NCBI RefSeq assembly: GCF_018860525.1
Contig: NZ_JAHKPM010000035.1
Location: forward strand, 42,417 to 106,416
Direction of reading: 5' to 3'
Length of the DNA stretch: 64,000 nt
Origin: Vibrio hepatarius
Lineage (GTDB): Bacteria; Pseudomonadota; Gammaproteobacteria; Enterobacterales; Vibrionaceae
Shown: positions 16,757-26,169 of the stretch, one piece after another
Layout: the number at the start of each line of letters is the position of its first letter
How positions within the stretch are numbered: the stretch's first letter is position 1
Notes under the pieces: model-generated
Seen by the model: the letters and a program-made list of their open reading frames with translations, nothing else
The model's database searches: none
What the model was told of the DNA's origin: nothing
Program-made: the position numbers and the translations under genes

Positions 16757-19018
16757 ATGTACGGTAAAACAACCCCTATCCATGAATACAAAAAATACTG
16801 GGCGGAATGCTACGGTACTGCTCCATTCCTACCGACCAGTCGCAAGGAGATGGAAGCTCTTGGATGGGATAGCTGTGACATCATCATAGTCACGGGAGAT
16901 GCTTATGTTGACCACCCAAGCTTTGGTATGGCTGTCATAGGCCGATTACTTGAAGCTCAAGGTTTTAGAGTCGGGATCATCGCACAACCTGAATGGCACA
17001 ACAAAGATGCTTTCACACAATTGGGGCAACCCAATCTATTTTTTGGCATCACCGCTGGCAATATGGACTCAATGATCAACCGCTACACCGCTGATCGAAA
17101 ATTGCGTCATGATGATGCTTATACGCCAAATAATGAAGGCGGTAAAAGACCAGATCGAGCCACTCTTGTTTATTCTCAGCGCTGTCGTGAAGCTTATAAA
17201 GGGGTTCCAATTGTACTTGGTGGCATTGAAGCTAGCTTACGTCGTCTTGCTCATTATGATTATTGGTCAGACAAAGTTCGTCGTTCAATTTTATTTGACG
17301 CCAAAGCGGATATTTTGCTATTTGGTAACGCTGAGAGAGCATTAGTCGACGTTGCACACAAGCTCGCAGACGGTGAGAGTATTGCTAGCATGACCAATAT
17401 ACGTGGTACGGTTATCAGCTTACCTTCTGAACCTGAAGACTATAAGATCATTGATTCTTCACGCATTGAAAAACCTCGCAAAGAAGCATTTGTTCCGCCA
17501 AATCCCTATGTGGTGGAAGAGCAATGCGAAACCAAAGCTAAAGAACAAAACCAACAAGCAAAACCAATCACGATCCGGCCTTCACGCCATGATGCAGCAA
17601 CTACAGCCGTCCGCATTCCAAATTTTGAGAAGTTGAATAACGATCGGATTCTCTATGCTCATGCCAGTCGTATTATGCACTTAGAAACTAACCCTTATTC
17701 TGGCCGCGCTTTAATACAGCGTCATGGCGATCGTGAATTGTGGGTAAATCAAGCACCTATTCCTCTCTCAACGGCAGAAATGGATTATGTATTTGGCCTT
17801 CCTTACGCAAGAACCCCTCACCCTCAGTACGGAAAAGCGAAAATTCCTGCATACGACATGATAAAAACATCCGTAAATATCATGCGTGGCTGTTTTGGGG
17901 GCTGTTCTTTTTGCTCAATTACTGAACATGAAGGGCGCATAATTCAAAATCGCTCACAAGAGTCCATCCTCAATGAGCTGGAACAAATCAGAGATAAAGT
18001 ACCTGGCTTTACTGGCACAATTTCAGATCTTGGCGGTCCAACAGCTAACATGTACCGCCTAGGTTGTAGTGACCCTAAAGCTGAGGCAAATTGTCGACGA
18101 CCATCTTGTGTCTTCCCCGGAATTTGTAACAAACTCAACACAGATCACCAACATACTATCGACCTTTATCGTGCAGCACGTAAAGTCAAAGGTATCAAGA
18201 AGGTGATGATTGCGTCTGGTGTTCGCTATGACTTGGCGATCGAGTCTCCTGAATATGTTAAAGAGCTTGTGACCCATCATGTCGGGGGATACCTTAAAAT
18301 CGCTCCAGAGCATACAGAGAAAGGACCACTTAATTTAATGATGAAGCCTGGGATGGGCACTTATGACAAGTTCAAAGAGATGTTTGAAAAATACAGCGCA
18401 GAAGCAGGGAAAAAACAATATCTTATCCCTTACTTTATTTCAGCGCATCCAGGCACTGAAGATGAAGATATGCTTAATCTAGCTCTATGGCTTAAGAAAA
18501 ATGACTTTGAGTGCGATCAGGTACAAAACTTTTATCCATCGCCTATGTGTAATGCAACATCTATGTATTACTCAGAAACAAACCCACTCAAACGAGTGAA
18601 ATACAAACAACGTGAGGACGTTCCTGTCGCGAAAGGTGAGCGCCAACGTCGTTTACACAAAGCTTTACTGCGCTACCATGATCCAGCAAATTGGCCCATC
18701 ATCCGTGAAGCACTCATTCACATGGGTAAGAAGCACTTGATTGGTGATAAAACTAGCTGCCTCGTCCCCGAAGAAGACGTACAGGCATTAACTCCAGCTC
18801 AGCGAAGAAAATCTGGCAGGCATGGCGCAAACCGTTTCGCTACCAAACATACAAAAAGCCAACCTGGTTTTGAAAAAATGCATGGTAAAGAGAGTAATGT
18901 TAAGCGCAAACTTGGTACTAAAAGCACCAATAAATCTAGTAAAAACAATGCAAACACCAAGTCTGATGCTAACGCCAAGGGCAATCACCAGGCAAAACGC
19001 AGCAAGAAATACCACTAA
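16757..19018 (+). CDS. ygiQ: YgiQ family radical SAM protein
   Basis: This 753-residue member of the YgiQ (UPF0313) family has the radical SAM cluster motif C-x3-C-x2-C at Cys379, Cys383 and Cys386 ([10 protein letters not shown]). A conserved N-terminal domain opens [16 protein letters not shown]. The reaction is unknown, though the family is widespread. The last 60 residues are a Lys/Asn/Ser-rich basic tail ([10 protein letters not shown]), which varies in length among relatives and may bind RNA. It is monocistronic, with a terminator shared with convergent serC. Confidence 0.93.
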   Translation: MYGKTTPIHEYKKYWAECYGTAPFLPTSRKEMEALGWDSCDIIIVTGDAYVDHPSFGMAVIGRLLEAQGFRVGIIAQPEWHNKDAFTQLGQPNLFFGITAGNMDSMINRYTADRKLRHDDAYTPNNEGGKRPDRATLVYSQRCREAYKGVPIVLGGIEASLRRLAHYDYWSDKVRRSILFDAKADILLFGNAERALVDVAHKLADGESIASMTNIRGTVISLPSEPEDYKIIDSSRIEKPRKEAFVPPNPYVVEEQCETKAKEQNQQAKPITIRPSRHDAATTAVRIPNFEKLNNDRILYAHASRIMHLETNPYSGRALIQRHGDRELWVNQAPIPLSTAEMDYVFGLPYARTPHPQYGKAKIPAYDMIKTSVNIMRGCFGGCSFCSITEHEGRIIQNRSQESILNELEQIRDKVPGFTGTISDLGGPTANMYRLGCSDPKAEANCRRPSCVFPGICNKLNTDHQHTIDLYRAARKVKGIKKVMIASGVRYDLAIESPEYVKELVTHHVGGYLKIAPEHTEKGPLNLMMKPGMGTYDKFKEMFEKYSAEAGKKQYLIPYFISAHPGTEDEDMLNLALWLKKNDFECDQVQNFYPSPMCNATSMYYSETNPLKRVKYKQREDVPVAKGERQRRLHKALLRYHDPANWPIIREALIHMGKKHLIGDKTSCLVPEEDVQALTPAQRRKSGRHGANRFATKHTKSQPGFEKMHGKESNVKRKLGTKSTNKSSKNNANTKSDANAKGNHQAKRSKKYH

Positions 19019-19038
19019 AATATAGATGCCTATACATT

Positions 19039-19075
19039 AAAGAGCACTTGATACAACAATCTAATGCTCTTTTTC
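19039..19075. terminator. Terminator between ygiQ and serC
   Basis: AAAGAGCA (19039-19046) pairs with TGCTCTTT (19065-19072), followed by Ts. The inverted A/T ends make it usable in both directions for these convergent genes. Confidence 0.75.
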
Positions 19076-19089
19076 ATAGGTAGGGGGGG

Positions 19090-20172
19090 TTAAGCGTTGT
19101 CAGCAGCAAATTCTTGCATGAATTCTACCAGTGCTTTCACTCCCTCTAGCGGCATCGCATTATAAATTGATGCGCGCATTCCTCCTACTGCCCTATGCCC
19201 TTTAAGCGAAACGAGACCTCTTTCTGATGCTTGAATGAGGAAAAGTTCATCTAATTCAGGTTTCGCAAGCTGGAAAGGTACATTCATGCGAGAGCGGTTC
19301 TGAGTATGCACACCATTTGCGTAAAATTCAGAACTGTCGATATAGTCATACAAGACCCTAGCTTTCTCAACGTTTCTTTGCTCAATAACCTCTATTCCAC
19401 CCTGCTCTTTCAGCCATTTGAAGACTAAGCCTGATAGATACCAAGCAAAAGTTGGTGGGGTATTAAACATTGAGTCCTTTTCCGCTAAAACCTTATAGCT
19501 AATAAAACTTGGTAAAAGATCATGAGCCAAATCAAGCAAATCATCACGAACAATGGCAATACAAATCCCAGCTGGGCCTATGTTTTTCTGAGCACCAGCG
19601 TAAATGACACCATATTGTGAAACATCTATCTTACGTGAAAGTATGTTAGAAGACATATCAGCAACAATAGGGAGATGTGTGTCAGGAAGATCCGATATTT
19701 CAATCCCATCAATCGTTTCATTTGGGCAGAAATGGACATAGGCAGACTGAGGATCTATCTTCCAATCCGATGGATTAATAACCGCCACATTACCGTCTTT
19801 TGTTGTTTTCGCCTCAAACACGTCCACAACACAGTATTTTCCAGCTTCTTTTACTGCGCTCTGGGCCCAATAACCTGCATCTATGTAAGTGGCTTTTTTA
19901 GCACTTCCAAGCAAGTTAAGAGGAACAGCAGCAAATTGTGCGCGAGCGCCGCCTTGACAGAATAGAACTTTGTAGTTGTCTGGTATACAAAGTAAGTCCC
20001 GAAGATCCTGTTCTGCTTCCTCAGCCACTTTAATAAACTCTTTACTACGATGACTAATTTCCATCACTGAAGTTCCAAGCCCATTCCATTCAATGAATTC
20101 TGCTTGCGCTGTTTGCATGACTTCTCTAGGCAGACCTGCTGGGCCAGCACTAAAGTTATATACATTCTCCAT
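19090..20172 (-). CDS. serC: SerC, phosphoserine aminotransferase
   Basis: SerC is a PLP enzyme that makes 3-phosphoserine from 3-phosphohydroxypyruvate in serine synthesis and also acts in pyridoxal phosphate synthesis. The protein is 360 residues long. The PLP lysine is in [12 protein letters not shown] near residue 196, and the N-terminus [15 protein letters not shown] is typical. The ATG at 20172 is preferred because AAGGA lies eight bases upstream; a TTG at 20178 is in frame but lies within that spacing. It is a single gene on the minus strand between two hairpins. Confidence 0.96.
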   Translation of the reverse strand: MENVYNFSAGPAGLPREVMQTAQAEFIEWNGLGTSVMEISHRSKEFIKVAEEAEQDLRDLLCIPDNYKVLFCQGGARAQFAAVPLNLLGSAKKATYIDAGYWAQSAVKEAGKYCVVDVFEAKTTKDGNVAVINPSDWKIDPQSAYVHFCPNETIDGIEISDLPDTHLPIVADMSSNILSRKIDVSQYGVIYAGAQKNIGPAGICIAIVRDDLLDLAHDLLPSFISYKVLAEKDSMFNTPPTFAWYLSGLVFKWLKEQGGIEVIEQRNVEKARVLYDYIDSSEFYANGVHTQNRSRMNVPFQLAKPELDELFLIQASERGLVSLKGHRAVGGMRASIYNAMPLEGVKALVEFMQEFAADNA

Positions 20173-20244
20173 TCCCAAATTCCTTGCTTATACTTCAAAA
20201 AGGTTTAGGGGATTAATACCATGTTTTTCGATGTATAAAAAGCA

Positions 20245-20272
20245 AGAAAAGAGGTCTTACAACCTCTTTTCT
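20245..20272 (-). terminator. Terminator of the YdgA-like gene
   Basis: A perfect 11-bp stem, AGAAAAGAGGT / ACCTCTTTTCT, has a 6-nt loop and is followed on the minus strand by TGCTTTTTATA. It separates the gene at 20297-21565 from serC. Confidence 0.85.
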
Positions 20273-20296
20273 CATGAAACAACACAAAGTAGATGA

Positions 20297-21565
20297 TTAA
20301 GGCTGAGTAACTGCGGGGAACAATAAAGCTATTAAAGGAATTTTTTGACCGCTCTCAAACACTATGTTGCCATCTTTCAACTGAGCTTTAAGCTGATACC
20401 CTTCCTCTTTCTGGAAGATAAACTCTTGAACTAATGCTTCATCAACGCCTTGCTTAATAAATGGATATTGCTCCACAAGGCCATTAGAAAAGAAGGTATC
20501 AAGGTCACCTGTTAGAGCAGGTAAAAGCTTAGCGGGGTTTTTAGTAATATCATTTGTACCTACCGGAACGGTCACTTTTCCAACACTGTTAAACTCACCG
20601 TTATCACCCAATGTCATCGTCATCTTATTCAATGAAAGGTAGAATCCTTTATCAAATAGAATATCAACATAAGGCATTGCTTCTTGAATATCTTCGGGTG
20701 CTAATACCGGACTATTTTGATAAAGACTAATTAGATGGTTAAATGAGCTACTGTCGAAACCTCCAAACTCCAGATCAAGCTCAACATTCTCGATTTTACC
20801 TTCCGGCATGTGCAATTTAGAGATATTTACCACATGCTGACTGTCGACACGCGAAGACGCGTCATCAAGTGATGAAGAAAACTGATACTTAGCATCTTCC
20901 ATCGTAAACAAGGAAGACTGCTGCGCATCAGAAACTTTTACGTCAGTAATACTTATTTCTTGCTCACCTAACCAAAAATTATCCTGCTTTCGGCCACTTC
21001 CCGAGCCTTTAACTTCTGATATCAGCATTTTTTCACCAGAGTTAAAGTCGATTTCGATCGAAGGAATATTTAAGTCATAGCTCACTTCCCCGAGCACAGT
21101 CAGATGCCCTTTGAGAGTTGAGGAAGTGACAGATATCATCGCAGCATCGTCTCCCTCTGAAGATTGATGCCAATTACCCAGCTCAAGTGAATAGTCCGTG
21201 TTGCCATTAAGCTGAGTAACCGTAGTCAGTGCCAACGGAAAGCGTTCTCTATCCTCTAAAGTCGACTCTGCCTGCAAACTTAATAGCCCATGAGTAACGT
21301 GGCTATTTACGACGAACTCTGTTGGCAAACCATCCAATTCTAACTCCTTTGCTAGAATTGGGTCTACCACCGTGTAACGAGTTGTTACTTCAGAAGATAG
21401 ATAACCTCGATCATAGGAGACAACCTCAGCCTTGATAGATTCATTATTTAAATGAGCAACCCCATCCTCAATAACATTTTGCCCAATTTGACCAACAGCC
21501 AAAGGCCAGCATAGTACTAATGCAATCGCGCCACCAATAGCGCCATATTTTTTCAATTGATGCAT
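20297..21565 (-). CDS. YdgA / DUF945 family protein
   Basis: This 422-residue protein has an N-terminal membrane anchor (G-A-I-G-G-A-I-A-L-V-L-C-W-P-L-A-V-G) and a long beta-rich periplasmic region with repeating short strands, as in YdgA. The early motif E-V-V-S-Y-D-R-G-Y-L-S-S-E is the family's hallmark. The function is unknown; the family resembles envelope proteins with tandem beta units. It lies alone on the minus strand. Its upstream region is shared with the outer-membrane barrel gene and contains a 17-bp palindrome. Confidence 0.85.
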   Translation of the reverse strand: MHQLKKYGAIGGAIALVLCWPLAVGQIGQNVIEDGVAHLNNESIKAEVVSYDRGYLSSEVTTRYTVVDPILAKELELDGLPTEFVVNSHVTHGLLSLQAESTLEDRERFPLALTTVTQLNGNTDYSLELGNWHQSSEGDDAAMISVTSSTLKGHLTVLGEVSYDLNIPSIEIDFNSGEKMLISEVKGSGSGRKQDNFWLGEQEISITDVKVSDAQQSSLFTMEDAKYQFSSSLDDASSRVDSQHVVNISKLHMPEGKIENVELDLEFGGFDSSSFNHLISLYQNSPVLAPEDIQEAMPYVDILFDKGFYLSLNKMTMTLGDNGEFNSVGKVTVPVGTNDITKNPAKLLPALTGDLDTFFSNGLVEQYPFIKQGVDEALVQEFIFQKEEGYQLKAQLKDGNIVFESGQKIPLIALLFPAVTQP

Positions 21566-22012
21566 GTTTTATCTTTACTCATGTATTTATTGCAGTTTAC
21601 ACCAAAAAACACTCTGTTAAATCAGAGTATTGGCTTAAAGCCAAATTAAAAGGCTCACAACCTCTTATTTGGTATCAATGATACCAGTTTAGTGCAAACT
21701 ATCTAAAGCTTGGTCAATTCGAGGCAAGGTTTTTTCAGCCCACTATATAATCAACAATTAAGTCAGCATAAGTTACGCAATTATGTATTGCCTAGCTCCT
21801 TAAACATACAAAATACAAATGGGTATTAATATGTGTAATAGGTCTCTTTTTAAAATTGATTTTGGTGTGGGTTTTGCATGTTGACAGAAATAGCGACAAA
21901 ACAATGACATTTTAGTGGTGTCGCACTACGAGAATGCATTATGATGTTATGGTATGACAGTGCTCAGTCGCAATAGACCGAGGAAATTAACAAGAAAAGG
22001 TTTTTCTTTCAT
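21566..22012. other. Divergent region with hairpins and a 17-bp palindrome
   Basis: This is a 447-bp gap without genes. Near the YdgA side are a 6-bp stem (ACTCTG 21611-21616 with CAGAGT 21623-21628) and TTGGCTT-A-AAGCCAA (21630-21644). A perfect palindrome TGGTATCA-A-TGATACCA occupies 21670-21686. A TTGACA hexamer sits at 21881-21886 and a TATGAT at 21940-21945, but their spacing does not make one promoter. Confidence 0.5.
21670..21686. promoter_or_regulatory. Operator-like palindrome TGGTATCA-A-TGATACCA
   Basis: This is a perfect 17-bp palindrome with odd symmetry, of the TGGT-N-ACCA type seen with GntR-family and related regulators. It lies 105 bp upstream of the YdgA-like start and 327 bp upstream of the barrel gene. 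The regulator is unknown. Confidence 0.45.
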
Positions 22013-22567
22013 ATGCGTAATACAATCTTAGCTGCTGCCATTGTGCTAGCATCTGGTCAAGCTCTTGCAGAGACAGACCCAAACAGCCCCGCCGTAATGA
22101 GTAACTTTAGTTACGATTACTTAGAAGCTCGTATCGGCGCAAGCCCAGTGACTTTCGGCACAGCTGTCAGTAAGTCTATCCATCCGAATGCTCATGTTAT
22201 TGGCCGTATTGATTCTGAGTTCGAAGGTGATTACGATGCTGCAGCAGGCTTTGGCTTTCATGCTCCAATTAACAATTGGGCAGATTTCACAGGTGAAATG
22301 CTTTTCCGTGTAGTGGATTTTGGTGGAAAAGATGGCAAAGGTACCGACACTGGCATGGAATTAAATCTAGGAGTTCGCCAATGGCTAGGACCTCAACTCG
22401 AGGTTGGTGGTAAAGCCGGCTATGTAAATATTGATGACAATGACGATTGGATTGGCTCTGCTTATGCTCGTTTCCATGCAACAGAACTCTTTTCTATCGG
22501 TGGCGAAGTCAGAATCAACGATTTCTATGGTGACCAATTAATGTTCACAACTCGTTTTAAATTCTAA
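22013..22567 (+). CDS. Small outer-membrane beta-barrel protein
   Basis: This 184-residue protein has a signal peptide (I-L-A-A-A-I-V-L-A-S-G-Q-A-L-A, cleavage before E-T-D). About eight amphipathic beta strands alternate with short polar turns, and the chain ends T-T-R-F-K-F with the C-terminal Phe used by the BAM complex. Its size fits an eight-stranded barrel of the OmpX/OmpA type. The function is unknown. It lies next to convergent tfoX, as remembered for related Vibrio. A hairpin follows the stop. Confidence 0.8.
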   Translation: MRNTILAAAIVLASGQALAETDPNSPAVMSNFSYDYLEARIGASPVTFGTAVSKSIHPNAHVIGRIDSEFEGDYDAAAGFGFHAPINNWADFTGEMLFRVVDFGGKDGKGTDTGMELNLGVRQWLGPQLEVGGKAGYVNIDDNDDWIGSAYARFHATELFSIGGEVRINDFYGDQLMFTTRFKF

Positions 22568-22573
22568 TTACTA

Positions 22574-22599
22574 ACAAGCCGAGTACAAACTCGGCTTGT
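22574..22599. terminator. Convergent hairpin between barrel gene and tfoX
   Basis: A perfect 11-bp stem, ACAAGCCGAGT / ACTCGGCTTGT, with loop ACAA sits between the two stop codons. The T runs are poor on both sides, but the stem is strong and the placement fits a shared terminator. Confidence 0.65.
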
Positions 22600-22615
22600 C
22601 GTTCTCCTCATCAAT

Positions 22616-23203
22616 TTATATACAACTTGCAAGTAGCTGCCGCTTGCGGGGTTCTTGAATTAACTTCCAATGCACACCATCTATCGCACCTGCGAACTTC
22701 CATAGTAGCTTAACGTCTACATCGTTTCCGTATGTCGCCTTTACTTTTGAAAATACTTTCGGTGCACCTAGCTCAACAAAAGTATCTACATCACCAATAC
22801 CGGATTTTTTCACCATACGTTCCAGTGTGAGCTGCATGTTCGGTAGGTCACGCAGACGACGGCTGGCCGACGATTTTTTATGATCACGCTGAGAGATTGA
22901 AAATTGAATTGATTGCTGCACAATATCGTCAAGCATTGCATTACGCGAAACAAAAAGACGCGTGACATCATAATAGTTTACCGTTGCTGTCGTATGCTTC
23001 TTGATATGGCGATATTTGGTACAGCCTAGTTGCGTGAGTTGTCTATCAAGTTGCTCACCGCCTCGAATAAACACCTGCCCAGAACTGATTAAGGCAAACA
23101 TTGCATCATGTCTGAAAAGGCCTAACCCCCCAAACATTGAGCGCTTTTGGAAACTACCAAACTTATTAACGTACGAGATAAATTTTTGCTCTGTCATATC
23201 CAT
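22616..23203 (-). CDS. tfoX: TfoX, master regulator of natural competence
   Basis: This 195-residue protein has a TfoX N-terminal domain (K-R-S-M-F-G-G-L-G-L-F near residue 20-30) and a helix-hairpin-helix-like C-terminal domain (R-R-L-R-D-L-P-N-M-Q-L-T-L-E-R-M-V-K-K-S-G-I). It ends L-L-W-K-F-A-G-A-I-D-G-V-H-W-K. In Vibrio, TfoX is made during growth on chitin and turns on pilus and DNA-uptake genes with CRP. The start has AAGGA upstream. The neighbouring outer-membrane gene fits the tfoX locus rather than its paralogue tfoY. The DNA channel gene comEC/rec2 is in this same window at 51293. Confidence 0.87.
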   Translation of the reverse strand: MDMTEQKFISYVNKFGSFQKRSMFGGLGLFRHDAMFALISSGQVFIRGGEQLDRQLTQLGCTKYRHIKKHTTATVNYYDVTRLFVSRNAMLDDIVQQSIQFSISQRDHKKSSASRRLRDLPNMQLTLERMVKKSGIGDVDTFVELGAPKVFSKVKATYGNDVDVKLLWKFAGAIDGVHWKLIQEPRKRQLLASCI

Positions 23204-23316
23204 TGATCCTTCTAACCCAGAAAACCCCGATTATTGACGATCACCAGATAGCAGCAGCTGTAAGCGAAAAATATAGCCTGTGTCAGTACCACTATAAATT
23301 ATGATTTGTTTTGTAC

Positions 23317-23333
23317 ACTGACTTCAAGTCAGT
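23317..23333. promoter_or_regulatory. Palindrome in the tfoX upstream region
   Basis: ACTGACTT-C-AAGTCAGT is a perfect 17-bp palindrome about 115 bp upstream of the tfoX start. It could be an operator, or a hairpin in a long tfoX leader. Confidence 0.45.
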
Positions 23334-23403
23334 AAATGGTAGTTAACGATAAAAAATAAATCTATGCACAGCTTATATTAATCAGCTTATATTCGTTCCA
23401 AAG

Positions 23404-23419
23404 CGCGATTGAAATCACA
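23404..23419. promoter_or_regulatory. CRP-like half-perfect site upstream of tfoX
   Basis: CGCGA-TTGAAA-TCACA has one perfect CRP half site (TCACA) and three of five bases in the other. It lies 201 bp upstream of tfoX and 130 bp upstream of the HDOD gene. CRP control of tfoX is known in Vibrio; the site assignment is inference. Confidence 0.35.
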
Positions 23420-23548
23420 TAAAGTCGCAACCCAAGTAAAGTCAACACCAATATACACATACGCCAATCCATATGTTATATCAATGATTTGCATATTGAT
23501 TACTAAGGCAGGTAAAATGTATTGGGTATTACATATAGCTAATCAAGA

Positions 23549-24469
23549 ATGAACCATCTATCTTTTTTCTGGCTCCCAGAAAACAATGATCTCCTCGTTA
23601 AAGGCATTGAATCTGAATTTAGTGTTTTAATTAAACACGCAATAACATTAGGTAAAATCACTTTACCACCAATTCCTGATGTCGTATTGAAAATACAAAG
23701 GCTCTGCACTCGAGATTGTACAACTGTGTTTGATGTTGCTGACTGCTTATTTGAAGATCCAAGTCTTGCCGCCATCGTGATTAGGGTAGCAAACTCGGTG
23801 ATATTTAACCGTCGTAATATCACTTGTACAGACATAGTAACTGCAGTTTCCCGCCTCGGTATCTTAAGGGTTCGTGATATTGTTACAGCTCAAGCGATTG
23901 AACAATTAAAACATTCAGTGAATTTGAGTCGTGACTGTAACCAAATTCTAATAAATAGTGCCCATACTTCCAGAGAACTAGCCGCAACTATGGTTATGGT
24001 GGTTAAAGGCTTCAAAGAAATTGACCCAGCTAGATATGACAACCTTGAAACTGATAAGGCTTTGCTGACAGGATTGCTAGCTGACATTGGCTTATTTTGT
24101 ATCGTTAGTGAGTACCATGCTTATCTGGAAAAAGGTAACTACTTAAACGAAGAAATTGCATTTCAGGTATTTGATAACTTATGTACCAGTGCTAGTGAGC
24201 TAGTATTAAAGCAATGGGGCTTTGATCATGATTTTCTTGAAGTCGCAAGTAACCAAGTAATCCAATCAAAGGATGTGAATGTCAGTTATCTTGACATCGC
24301 ACGTATAGCAAATCACATTTTACTGTTCCGTCGTCAAGATGATAAAATAGATGAACATACTGTCGAATTTGACGTAGCAGGAGCTGACATACTGTACAAA
24401 CTGAGTAATTTGAGTGATATTGAGTTCAACACAAAAATCAATCAGCTCATTAGCGCCAGCGGGCTCTAA
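23549..24469 (+). CDS. HDOD domain protein
   Basis: This 306-residue protein has an HDOD domain (about residues 35-240) with the typical opening I-T-L-P-P-I-P-D-V-V-L-K-I-Q-R-L and the L-T-G-L-L-A-D-I-G helix. HDOD proteins lack the metal-binding residues of HD phosphohydrolases and act as signalling scaffolds in nucleotide-second-messenger and stress pathways. The ribosome site is weak (AAGA next to ATG). lysO follows after 28 bp on the same strand and may be co-transcribed. The direct role is unknown. Confidence 0.82.
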   Translation: MNHLSFFWLPENNDLLVKGIESEFSVLIKHAITLGKITLPPIPDVVLKIQRLCTRDCTTVFDVADCLFEDPSLAAIVIRVANSVIFNRRNITCTDIVTAVSRLGILRVRDIVTAQAIEQLKHSVNLSRDCNQILINSAHTSRELAATMVMVVKGFKEIDPARYDNLETDKALLTGLLADIGLFCIVSEYHAYLEKGNYLNEEIAFQVFDNLCTSASELVLKQWGFDHDFLEVASNQVIQSKDVNVSYLDIARIANHILLFRRQDDKIDEHTVEFDVAGADILYKLSNLSDIEFNTKINQLISASGL

Positions 24470-24497
24470 CGAATACAAATTATAACTCAGGAGTATC

Positions 24498-25412
24498 ATG
24501 TTTTCCGGAATGCTTTTTATTATTGCCCCGCTCTTTGCGGGGTATTTGATTCCTAGTACCAACCCATCCATTCTATCCAAGATTAACAAAACCACCTCAT
24601 ATCTAATATATGTTATCTTGACCTTAATGGGATTAAGCCTTGCGGCACTTGATAACCTTGGTCAGAACCTACAACTTATACTTAAGTATGTTGTCGTATT
24701 CTCAACTTGTATTAGTGTCAGTAACTTAGGGGCACTTCCATTGGTAGATAAACTGTTCCCGATTGAGATTGATGGCAAACGAACCAAACTTCCCCTGTCT
24801 AGTATGGCTTTGGAGTCTATGAAGCTTATATTATTCGTCGGTGTCGGGCTATTAGCGGGCACGCAACTACCGTTAGAGCTCAATTGGGTCGATATAGCCA
24901 GCGAGTCAGTCTTGTTCATATTACTGTTCCTTATCGGCATACAATTGCGCAACAGCGGCTTATCTCTACGTCAGATATTACTCAACAAGCAAGGTATGGT
25001 AATCGCAACAACCATCATTACTACATCCTTAATCGGAGGAGTTATTGCAGCCAGAATTCTCGATATTAATCTTTACCAAGCTATCGCTATGTCTTGTGGT
25101 TTCGGTTGGTATTCTCTTTCTGGAATTCTTATGGGTGACGCCTTTGGGCCAATTTTTGGCGGAGCATCGTTTATGATTGAACTAGTAAGAGAACTTGTTG
25201 CCTTAGTTATGATTCCTCTGATTATACATTCAAGACCCAGTGTGGCCATTGGGTATGCTGGAGCGACTGCGATGGATTTTACACTTCCGGTTATTCAAAG
25301 TACTGGAGGGGTGCGTTGCGTACCAATTGCTATAGTCAGCGGATTCATATTAAGCCTTTTGGTACCTATATTGATGCTGGTCTTTGTCTCTCTTGCAGAG
25401 CAGATCGCATGA
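24498..25412 (+). CDS. lysO: LysO family lysine exporter
   Basis: This 304-residue inner-membrane protein with about eight to ten hydrophobic segments matches LysO (YbjE). The N-terminal part has M-F-S-G-M-L-F-I-I-A-P-L-F-A-G-Y-L-I-P. The conserved core motif G-F-G-W-Y-S-L-S-G-I-L lies near residue 203, and A-M-D-F-T-L-P-V-I-Q-S-T-G-G near residue 258. LysO exports lysine and toxic analogues such as thialysine. AGGAG lies upstream of the ATG. It follows the HDOD gene by 28 bp. Confidence 0.88.
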   Translation: MFSGMLFIIAPLFAGYLIPSTNPSILSKINKTTSYLIYVILTLMGLSLAALDNLGQNLQLILKYVVVFSTCISVSNLGALPLVDKLFPIEIDGKRTKLPLSSMALESMKLILFVGVGLLAGTQLPLELNWVDIASESVLFILLFLIGIQLRNSGLSLRQILLNKQGMVIATTIITTSLIGGVIAARILDINLYQAIAMSCGFGWYSLSGILMGDAFGPIFGGASFMIELVRELVALVMIPLIIHSRPSVAIGYAGATAMDFTLPVIQSTGGVRCVPIAIVSGFILSLLVPILMLVFVSLAEQIA

Positions 25413-25513
25413 TTTTATATTTCAGTTCATTATATTAATAACTCAGCCATGTTATACAATTTAATAATTCACATTCAGTGGCTTTATAATAAATGTTCTT
25501 CAAAGGAATCATT

Positions 25514-26029
25514 ATGACACGTTTACTGATTGCATTGCTGTTAAGCGCAACCTCCACTATGGTTACTGCTGCTGACAATGCATGTTTGTCCAAAAAATAC
25601 AATGCTTATATTGATGCTTCTCTTCATTGGTACGAAGATTTAGCCAAACTGACTTCTGAGCAGTACCCAGATCTGAAGGAAGTTAGCGAATGGTTTTTAG
25701 AAGGTCGAAAAAATCATTTTGAACTGAATCGAGCGGCAGTCCAATACTATTTAGAAAACGACCCTTCAAAGATCGCCACGAATCAGCCCGTTGAGGCTTG
25801 GCTTCAACTTGAACAAAAAGATATTAAAACCTTGTCCACTCGCAGTGATGAATTAGGTCGGCTCGCACAAGTAACGTTTAGCGACCGCCAGTCCAAACCC
25901 CATGATAAAAACTACGATCTTCGCTCAGCATTCGCTGACTTACTCAGCCATCCAACCAAAATTGATGTTGCGCTTAAACGTTACAACACAGCAATTAAAG
26001 ATCTAGAAAGCCTTTCATGTGAGACCTAA
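25514..26029 (+). CDS. Exported helical protein of unknown function
   Basis: This 171-residue protein has a signal peptide (R-L-L-I-A-L-L-L-S-A-T-S-T-M-V-T-A-A). The mature part is alpha-helical and charged, with single cysteines near each end (N-A-C-L-S and L-S-C-E-T) that could form a disulfide linking the termini. The ATG at 25514 is chosen because AAGGA lies seven bases upstream; an ATG at 25493 would add seven residues before the signal peptide. The family is not recognised. It is followed by two hairpins. Confidence 0.6.
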   Translation: MTRLLIALLLSATSTMVTAADNACLSKKYNAYIDASLHWYEDLAKLTSEQYPDLKEVSEWFLEGRKNHFELNRAAVQYYLENDPSKIATNQPVEAWLQLEQKDIKTLSTRSDELGRLAQVTFSDRQSKPHDKNYDLRSAFADLLSHPTKIDVALKRYNTAIKDLESLSCET

Positions 26030-26035
26030 CCCAAT

Positions 26036-26062
26036 CACTATTGAGATTTTTTCTCAGTAGTG
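26036..26062. other. Hairpin with T-rich loop
   Basis: CACTATTGAG pairs with CTCAGTAGTG (one G-T wobble) around a loop rich in T. It follows the exported protein gene by 6 bp and may be a terminator or 3' stabilising stem. Confidence 0.45.
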
Positions 26063-26097
26063 ATCGTCCACACATTGATATCGAGTATCAGAAAATT

Positions 26098-26125
26098 AAA
26101 CGGGACTTTGCGCCCGTTTTCGTTT
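26098..26125 (+). terminator. Rho-independent terminator before panP
   Basis: AAACGGG (26098-26104) pairs with CCCGTTT (26113-26119), loop ACTTTGCG, then TCGTTT. Confidence 0.7.
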
Positions 26126-26169
26126 AGATTTACGCGCTGCAACAACAATGATTAGAGCAAAGTAGTTGT

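Larger units (their letters stand above)
23204..23548. other. tfoX / HDOD divergent region
   Basis: This 345-bp gap is AT-rich and holds the palindrome at 23317-23333 and the CRP-like site at 23404-23419. V. cholerae tfoX has a structured leader opened by the small RNA TfoR. A leader of that kind would fit within the first 120 bases here, but no complementary pairing partner is visible in this window. Confidence 0.45.

Noticed and set aside
16757..19018. Many small frames inside ygiQ on both strands
   Set aside because: All overlap the YgiQ reading, which explains the region completely.
21881..21945. TTGACA and TATGAT as one promoter for the barrel gene
   Set aside because: The spacing is over 50 bp, so they cannot form a single sigma-70 promoter.
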